Positions 52,152 through 57,849 of a stretch of 57,849 nt of DNA are shown here, piece after piece (the first letter of the stretch is position 1; every line of letters begins with the position of its first letter). The position numbers and the translations under genes are program-made. The DNA comes from Mongoliibacter sp. GTDB taxonomy: Bacteria; Bacteroidota; Bacteroidia; Cytophagales; Cyclobacteriaceae. A model generated the notes under the pieces. The model was not told the origin of the DNA. It saw only the letters and a list, made by a program, of their open reading frames with translations, and did no database searches. The stretch is from NCBI RefSeq assembly GCF_007692705.1, contig NZ_REBN01000116.1:1-57849 (forward strand). Direction: 5' to 3'.

Positions 52152-53231
52152 TTAAGGCACCAAATACACAAATGCATTGACATTCATTCCTGCTCCGACT
52201 GATGCAAATACCAAATGGTCACCAGAATTGATCTGATGTCCATTCAACTCGTTTCTTACAATCATATCATATAAAATGGGAACTGTAGCCACGGAATTAT
52301 TTCCAAGCTTGGAAATAGTCATGGGCATAATTTCATGTGAATTTACCCCATTGGCCCCTGCCAACTTAAAAACACGCTGAATGATGGCTTCATCCATTTT
52401 GGCATTGGCCTGATGGATCAATACTTTTTTGATTTTTCCAAAGGGCACGCCGGATTTTGCTATGGTATCCACTACAAGTTGAGGTACAGTATTTAAAGCA
52501 TACTCATATAACTTTCTACCATTCATCTTCATAAAGAGGGTATTGTCTTCAAATTCAGGATGATATGAGATACCCATTTTTAAATAATGTGCTTCCGAAA
52601 AAGTATCTGATCGTGTTTTATGTGCTAGGTTTCCAATAGGTTTTTCTGAATTTTCAGCTTCTACCACCACCGCACCAGCACCGTCTGAATAGATCATACT
52701 GTCTATATCGTGCGGGTCAGAAATTCTTGAAAGACTCTCAGCGCCTATTACCAATATACTTTTAGCATCTCCAGATTTGATATAATAATCTGCCTGAATA
52801 ACTCCCTGAACCCATCCCGGACAACCAAAAGGTAAATCATATGCTACACAGTAGGGGTTTTTTATTTTAAGTAAATGTTTGATTCTTGAGGCCAATGAAG
52901 GTACAAGATCAGATTTTTTATTGTCGTGAAGAATATCTCCAAAGTTGTGTGCACAAATGATATAGTCAAGTTTTTCAGGATCTATACCTGATGCTTTAAT
53001 AGCCTGCTCTGCAGCAAAAAAACCCATATCAGAAGTATTGTACTCTTTACTTAAATATCGTCTCTCCTGTATATCTGTGATTTCCTGTAGCTTATTGACA
53101 ATATCTTCATTTGATTTTGGCAAATCTTCCCCTTTTTCATTTACAAAGTGATTTTTCAGAAAATCTTGATTTTTGACTACTATTTCAGGAATATACTTTC
53201 CCGATCCTGTGATAACAGAAAATACGCTCAT
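52152..53231 (-). CDS. 3-oxoacyl-ACP synthase III (KAS III/FabH-like) family protein
   Basis: 359 aa thiolase-fold enzyme. The catalytic Cys137 lies in LPFGCPGWVQGV, His in VLIHQANAKMDEAII and Asn in KLGNNSVATVPI, so the C-H-N triad of KAS III enzymes is intact. It is slightly longer than E. coli FabH (317 aa). The motif around the nucleophile (FGCPG) differs from the usual AACAGF of primary FabH, which suggests a specialised starter or condensing role rather than housekeeping fatty acid initiation. No other fatty acid synthesis genes are nearby. Confidence 0.85.
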   Translation of the reverse strand: MSVFSVITGSGKYIPEIVVKNQDFLKNHFVNEKGEDLPKSNEDIVNKLQEITDIQERRYLSKEYNTSDMGFFAAEQAIKASGIDPEKLDYIICAHNFGDILHDNKKSDLVPSLASRIKHLLKIKNPYCVAYDLPFGCPGWVQGVIQADYYIKSGDAKSILVIGAESLSRISDPHDIDSMIYSDGAGAVVVEAENSEKPIGNLAHKTRSDTFSEAHYLKMGISYHPEFEDNTLFMKMNGRKLYEYALNTVPQLVVDTIAKSGVPFGKIKKVLIHQANAKMDEAIIQRVFKLAGANGVNSHEIMPMTISKLGNNSVATVPILYDMIVRNELNGHQINSGDHLVFASVGAGMNVNAFVYLVP

Positions 53232-53377
53232 AGATCTTGACTTGGTGATTAGACTTTAGATTTGAAAAGTAATGAATAATATTCAATCATTTGAGATAAC
53301 AATTGAAAAAATAGCAACTAATTCAGGGATTTTTACCGTCCAAACGAAATTGATACCAATTAGATGCTTAAAATCAT

Positions 53378-53418
53378 AAAAAAAGAAAGAAGGCGGCAAG
53401 GTATTTTCCGCCTTCTTT
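53378..53418 (-). terminator. rho-independent terminator of the S41 protease gene
   Basis: Read on the minus strand, arms AAAGAAGGCGG and CCGCCTTCTTT (11 bp) are followed by a T run. It lies 11 bp downstream of the protease stop codon at 53429. Confidence 0.88.
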
Positions 53419-53428
53419 AGTTTCTGAT

Positions 53429-56400
53429 TCAGTCTTTCTTTTCAGGCCTGAAATATCTAATAGGTGCCTCAGGTTCAGATTTTAACTCCACCCCTTGGGT
53501 TTCCAGTAAGCGAAGAGCCTCCTGAACTGACTTTTCAAGTTGAGGATCTTGGCCTTCTATCACCAATTTTGGCAATTGTTCTATTTCAATATCCGGTGCG
53601 ACACCTACGCCTTCCACAGCCCATTCTCCATCAACATCAAAGAACCCACCTCTGGGAGCTACCATTCGGCCACCATCAATAAATGATGGTGTATCCCAGG
53701 TTCCTACCAATCCACCCCATGTTTGGGTTCCGATCAATGGTCCAATTTCCATCTTGCTAAAGAGGTAGGGGAGAAGATCTCCGCCGGATCCTGCCCGCTC
53801 GTTGATCAACATGACTTTAGGCCCCCAAATACCTGCCATCGGTGTGGTGAAAGGTCTTCGGTCACTTGCCCTGGAATTAAAATATCCGTGCAGCTCTCTT
53901 GCCATAATGTCGACCATATAATCAGCAGCAGATCCTCCTCCATTATTTCTTTCATCTATAACAGCCCCCTTTTTGTCCTGTTGGGCAAAATAATAGCGGT
54001 TGAAATAAGTGTATCCAGGCTGACTTGTATTGGGAACATATACATATGCCAATTTGCCCTCTGACAACTCGTCTACTTTTCTACGGTTACCTTCCACCCA
54101 ATCCATCATCCTCAGGCCGTTTTCATTGGCAATAGGAACTACGGTAAGCAATTTCGAACCTTGCAATTCAGGCTTGTCATTGATGCGGAGTCGGATTTGT
54201 TTGTCTACTGTATTTTCAAAAAACTTATAAAGATTATCATCGGAATTTACTGCTACACCATTGACTTCCAAAATATAATCTCCCTCTTTAACCTCCAGTC
54301 CCGGCATTGCCAAAGGTGCTTTGATGGTAGGGTTCCAGCTTTCTCCATTATAGATTTTCGAGATTCTGTACCTACCATTATCTTGGATATAATCCGCTCC
54401 CAAAAGACCAATGGGAACCGTTTTGATGGCAGGGAAGTCACCACCGGAGGTATAGCTATGTCCTACGGCTACTTCCCCACCCAAAATATCTATAACATAA
54501 TTCATATCCGTCCGATGCTTGACATGGTCTACCCACGGAAGGTACCATTCGTAAATTTCGTCCCAAGGAGCCCCGTGTACATTGTCCACATACAAAAAGT
54601 CCCTTTGATAACGCCATCCTTCACGATAAATCTGCTTCCATTCCGCTTGCGGATCCACTTTAATCTTGAAACCTGAAAGGGCTTTCAAGGCACCGTCGCC
54701 AGTTTTCTTTGTACCTCCTTCTGTCTCTACAATTCCCCAATTCCCCTTTGCTTGATAAAGCATTGATTTGCGGTCATGAGAGACTGCCGCCGTACTGATT
54801 CCTTCTAGGAATACCTCTGATTTTTGATCCTTGAAATTGTATCGATGAAGCTTCAGACCGGATTCGTTGGGTACACTTTCTGCATAAAAAACATGGGCTT
54901 CAGGACCGGAATATAAGGCTGTATAATTTCTTGCCGTAATGTCAACTGGGATAATTCTTTGACTTAAACCCTCCTCATCGATTTGGACCTGAACTTTTTT
55001 GTCATCCTTTTTATCTCCATTTTTCTCCTCCTTTTCTACTTCTTCATCACTTTCCGGAAGGAAAGGTGATTTACCTTTTTTGCTTAAGACCACTGCATAT
55101 AGACTCCTGTTGATGGGCCTATCATACGAACTCATGTCCAGCCAACCTGTATTCAGGCCAAAATCTGTGCTGGCCAAAAAATAAAGGTATTCGCCTTTGC
55201 TATCCCAAATTGGAGAGATTACATCAGCCATGCCATCAGTTACCTGTATTTTCTTATTGCTCTCTACATGGTGCAAAAAGATCGCTTTGAATTGATTGTC
55301 CAAGAGTCTTGAATAGGCTATCCATTTTCCATCAGGAGACCATTCAGGATTGAGTGAACGGTTGGGGTGCGCAAAGCGATCCGTATCCAAAATTCTGGAA
55401 TCTCCGCTACTGACATTGACCAACCACAAATTGTAGTCTGTATCTGTAAATGAAATGTATTTTCCATCAGCGGACCAGGCAGGCTTGAAATAAAATGACT
55501 TATTGGGAAGTTTGATTTCCTTGGCTGCTTTGAGCCCTTCCTGATCACTGATCATCAGCTGATATTCACCTGAAATATCCGAAAACCAAGCTATTTGTTG
55601 TCCATCAGGAGACCATACAGGTGCTCTTTCGGCAGCATTGGAACTGTTTGTCAGGTTTCGGGCATTGCCTTTTTCCTTCGGTACGGTAACAACTTCTCCT
55701 CTGTACTCGAAAAGTGCTCTTTGGCCAGTAGGTGATAGGGAAGCATTTAAAAGTCCATTTGACTTGACCTCCACCCAACGTTCCCTTGCCCAATGAAAGT
55801 CACCTTTGACATAAATTTCAAGTTGCTTGCTTTCTCCAGTAACTGGGTTTAACAAGTGAAGGAATCCTCCTTGTTCATAAACGATTTCTTCACCGTTGGA
55901 ATCCAGATTTTTAACATCAAAATCTGTATGGAATGTTTCTTGTTTCAGCTCCTCTGAACCGGGATGATAAGACCAGATGTTACTGGCAAAATCGAGTTCT
56001 GAAAGGAAAAACACCTTATCTCCATGCCAAATAGGTTGTGTATGTCTTTCATTGTCAGATCTTGGGGTCATTTTAAGGGAATAATCCTCCATATCCACAA
56101 TCCATATTGGCTTGGCTTGTCCACCCCTGTAATTTCTCCATTCTGGATCCCAGAATGCAATCTGTTGATAAGCAATATACTTTGAGTCACCGGAGATTCT
56201 GCCATTGACTGCTCTTGGAATAGGGAGGGCTTCCTCCATGCCACCTTCCAGAGAAATTTTATAAAATCTTGATTCTTTGGTAGGAACATTTTCTCTTCCT
56301 GAAGTGAAAAGAATATGCTTTCCATCCGGGGCCCAACCGGAAACCAAATCAGGCCCAGGATGCCAAGTAAGCCTCCTTGGTTCTCCTCCTTCCACAGGTA

Positions 56401-56668
56401 TGACGTAAACATCCGTATTTCCATCATATTGGGCAGTGAAAGCAATGTGTTTTCCGTCAGGGGAAAAATGAGGCAATTGTTCCATTCCTTCATTGGTGGT
56501 TAAACGGATGGCATCACCTCCATTTTTATCTACACGCCACAGATCATTGGCATGGACAAAAACGATATACTGATCCGATATACTGGGTTCTCTGAGTAAT
56601 TGCGTGCCTTGCCCGAAAACTAAAGGACAATACATGAAAATTAGTAACAGCTGTAAAATCGATTTCAT
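53429..56668 (-). CDS. Tricorn-like S41 protease with TolB-type propeller and PDZ domain
   Basis: 1079 aa with a signal peptide (LLLIFMYCPLVFGQ), so exported to the periplasm. From N to C: a beta-propeller of PD40-type blades (for example PHFSPDGKHIAFTAQYDG and RAPVWSPDGQQIAWFSD), a second blade set, an acidic linker (EEVEKEEKNGDKKDDKKVQV) near residue 545, a C1-type Tricorn core, a PDZ domain (APLAMPGLEVKEGDYILEVN) and the S41 catalytic domain. The nucleophilic Ser is Ser961 in NERAGSGGDLLPYLF. It likely degrades peptides or misfolded envelope proteins. It is 53 bp downstream of the NRAMP gene and on the same strand. Confidence 0.92.
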   Translation of the reverse strand: MKSILQLLLIFMYCPLVFGQGTQLLREPSISDQYIVFVHANDLWRVDKNGGDAIRLTTNEGMEQLPHFSPDGKHIAFTAQYDGNTDVYVIPVEGGEPRRLTWHPGPDLVSGWAPDGKHILFTSGRENVPTKESRFYKISLEGGMEEALPIPRAVNGRISGDSKYIAYQQIAFWDPEWRNYRGGQAKPIWIVDMEDYSLKMTPRSDNERHTQPIWHGDKVFFLSELDFASNIWSYHPGSEELKQETFHTDFDVKNLDSNGEEIVYEQGGFLHLLNPVTGESKQLEIYVKGDFHWARERWVEVKSNGLLNASLSPTGQRALFEYRGEVVTVPKEKGNARNLTNSSNAAERAPVWSPDGQQIAWFSDISGEYQLMISDQEGLKAAKEIKLPNKSFYFKPAWSADGKYISFTDTDYNLWLVNVSSGDSRILDTDRFAHPNRSLNPEWSPDGKWIAYSRLLDNQFKAIFLHHVESNKKIQVTDGMADVISPIWDSKGEYLYFLASTDFGLNTGWLDMSSYDRPINRSLYAVVLSKKGKSPFLPESDEEVEKEEKNGDKKDDKKVQVQIDEEGLSQRIIPVDITARNYTALYSGPEAHVFYAESVPNESGLKLHRYNFKDQKSEVFLEGISTAAVSHDRKSMLYQAKGNWGIVETEGGTKKTGDGALKALSGFKIKVDPQAEWKQIYREGWRYQRDFLYVDNVHGAPWDEIYEWYLPWVDHVKHRTDMNYVIDILGGEVAVGHSYTSGGDFPAIKTVPIGLLGADYIQDNGRYRISKIYNGESWNPTIKAPLAMPGLEVKEGDYILEVNGVAVNSDDNLYKFFENTVDKQIRLRINDKPELQGSKLLTVVPIANENGLRMMDWVEGNRRKVDELSEGKLAYVYVPNTSQPGYTYFNRYYFAQQDKKGAVIDERNNGGGSAADYMVDIMARELHGYFNSRASDRRPFTTPMAGIWGPKVMLINERAGSGGDLLPYLFSKMEIGPLIGTQTWGGLVGTWDTPSFIDGGRMVAPRGGFFDVDGEWAVEGVGVAPDIEIEQLPKLVIEGQDPQLEKSVQEALRLLETQGVELKSEPEAPIRYFRPEKKD

Positions 56669-56721
56669 AGGGTTTATATTTATTTAAAGAGTAAATTAAT
56701 CAATTTCTTATTTATTAATTC

Positions 56722-57849
56722 TTAAATCCAGCCCATTACTTTTGCCACGCTCATAGCTCCTAATACCAAAGTGATTAGCCAAACTGCAAAACCGAGTAGA
56801 TTGATAATTAAAGTATTGCTTTGCTTTTCCATAAGGGAGGATTTATTGGCCAGCCAAAGAATATATGCACTCAACAAGGGAAGCAACAAACCGTTGGCAA
56901 ATTGGGCCAGGTTGATCAGCTGTACAGGCTTGATTCCAAAAGATGCGAAGAGCAGTCCTAAGCCCAATATTCCACTTATGCTCCAGCGCATGGGTGATTT
57001 ACCTAAATCTCCTGACCAACCAAAAATTCCAGTTACCACAAATGCGCCCGCCAAAGGTGCTGTGATGGCCGAAGTAATGCCTGCAGCAAACAATCCAAAC
57101 CCTATAAAGTATTTGGCAAATGTTCCCAGTAATGGCTCTATACCTATCGCCAGTTCAAGGGCTGAATTGATTTCCTTAACACCACTTCCTGCTGCGGTGA
57201 TTACTATAGCCATGGAAACCAATCCTCCCAAAACAACAGAAACTATTGTATCAACTCTTACTGCTCTTAAATCTTGTATTTTTTGCCATTTTTCACCCAC
57301 TAGGGATGAGTGTAAAAACAAATTATATGGCACCACTGTAGTCCCTATCAAAGCCACGATTTGGAGTATATTGCTTTGATCAATATTTGGTTTGAACCCT
57401 TGGAATATTGCAATAAAAGAAGGACGGACCATTATTGCATTGATAAGAAAGGCCAGACTCATCAAAATCACCAAAGCTGTTAAAATTTTTGTAATTCTTT
57501 GATAGGAACCTGTCATCAATAAGAACCAAGCAGCAGCTCCAATCAGCAAGTTCATCAGGTTAACCTGTAGCTTGCCAAATTCAATGATTGGCACCTGAAA
57601 AAAGAGTTCCATGCCCATGACTCCACCGCTTATATTGCCTGCCTCATAAGCTGCATTTCCCATGACAATAGCGGTCAATATCAATAGCAGGGAAAAATAC
57701 CGGAAAAAGCCCTTTCCCAAAGATGTCGAAATCACATTAGCCAAACCACTTTGGGTAACCAAACCAATCCTGGCAGCCATTTCCTGAAGGGATACCGTTG
57801 CGATGATGGAAAGTCCCAATGCCCAAAGGAGATCTAAACCGAAATTCAC
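56722..57849 (-). CDS. NRAMP-family divalent metal transporter, 5' end outside the window
   Basis: 375 residues visible; the true start lies beyond the window edge because the visible protein begins at TM1b/TM2 (GLDLLWALGLSIIATVS then LQEMAARIGLVTQSGL) and lacks the upstream DPGN motif of TM1. About ten transmembrane helices remain. The TM6 motif that in classical NRAMPs reads A-T-V-M-P-H-N is here TTVVPYNLFLHSS (residues 170-182 of the visible part), so the metal-binding Met is Val and the His is Tyr. In characterised members that Met discriminates against Ca/Mg and helps select Mn/Fe. The metal transported here is therefore uncertain. It is first of a minus-strand pair with the S41 protease. 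Confidence 0.85.
   Translation of the reverse strand: MNFGLDLLWALGLSIIATVSLQEMAARIGLVTQSGLANVISTSLGKGFFRYFSLLLILTAIVMGNAAYEAGNISGGVMGMELFFQVPIIEFGKLQVNLMNLLIGAAAWFLLMTGSYQRITKILTALVILMSLAFLINAIMVRPSFIAIFQGFKPNIDQSNILQIVALIGTTVVPYNLFLHSSLVGEKWQKIQDLRAVRVDTIVSVVLGGLVSMAIVITAAGSGVKEINSALELAIGIEPLLGTFAKYFIGFGLFAAGITSAITAPLAGAFVVTGIFGWSGDLGKSPMRWSISGILGLGLLFASFGIKPVQLINLAQFANGLLLPLLSAYILWLANKSSLMEKQSNTLIINLLGFAVWLITLVLGAMSVAKVMGWI

Noticed and set aside
54161-54676. A 171-codon plus-strand frame inside the S41 protease gene
   Set aside because: It lies opposite the conserved PDZ and Tricorn-core region, so it is a reading-frame shadow.
56771-57379. A 202-codon open frame on the plus strand inside the NRAMP-family gene
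   Set aside because: It is antisense to a gene with clear family motifs, its protein resembles nothing and it is low in structure-like patterns; it is the expected shadow of a conserved membrane-protein gene.

Overview
The window looks like chromosomal DNA from a marine or freshwater member of the Bacteroidota, most likely family Cyclobacteriaceae (Algoriphagus, Cyclobacterium or Belliella relatives). The reasons are AT-rich intergenic DNA with few Shine-Dalgarno sites, many lipoproteins, a type IX secretion (T9SS) C-terminal sorting domain, PKD and SprB-like repeats, a TamL-type Omp85 lipoprotein, a DUF2490 protein, and an NtrC/histidine-kinase pair beside FtsX-type exporter genes. The genus is an inference. 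I found no tRNA, rRNA, CRISPR array, phage or intact insertion sequence.

Layout. Positions 39-8534 hold a Gre-like factor and then a hexuronate catabolic block: uxaB and uxaA on the minus strand with a DUF1330 gene between them, then kdgK-eda-dctPQM on the plus strand. Together they would import a sugar acid through a TRAP transporter and convert tagaturonate to altronate, KDG, KDPG, then pyruvate plus glyceraldehyde-3-phosphate. No UxaC isomerase is present. A LacI-type operator candidate lies between the divergent uxaA and kdgK. Positions 8535-16462 hold envelope proteins (lipoproteins, DUF2490, an NlpE-like protein, a beta-barrel), glycogen phosphorylase, a lipoprotein formylglycine-generating enzyme homologue and ferritin. 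Positions 16463-24639 hold a Tat-exported Gfo/Idh/MocA oxidoreductase, a minus-strand operon of Tat-exported aminotransferase, GNAT and lipoprotein, a duplicated secreted protein, and a carboxypeptidase-like-domain protein followed by a gamma-glutamyltransferase.

Positions 24745-32654 hold DoxX and a DEAD-box helicase, a serine hydrolase, and a tight plus-strand operon: FAD oxidoreductase, SDR/DUF2867, aldo/keto reductase, YihY. Positions 32989-40965 hold TamL with a divergent TrmH-type methyltransferase and an SBF transporter, a bestrophin, a T9SS-secreted PKD protein and a small secreted protein. Positions 41049-49510 form a regulatory and export block: a minus-strand NtrC-type regulator, kinase and GNAT, divergent from a plus-strand MacA-like adaptor, LolD-like ATPase and FtsX-like permease. 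Positions 49774-57849 hold PhzF, a beta-propeller lipoprotein, a KAS III-like enzyme, a Tricorn-like S41 protease and a 5'-truncated NRAMP-family transporter.

The main unexplained DNA structure is a dispersed intergenic repeat of about 150 bp (8991-9144 and 32689-32835, same orientation). A third, core-only match lies inverted just upstream of ferritin (16489-16512), next to a cluster of perfect palindromes. Other points worth following are the three spaced TTGTAC boxes upstream of the exporter operon, the non-canonical TM6 motif of the NRAMP homologue, and the exported PLP enzyme. I did not find one clear new multi-gene defence or biosynthetic system; most genes belong to known families.
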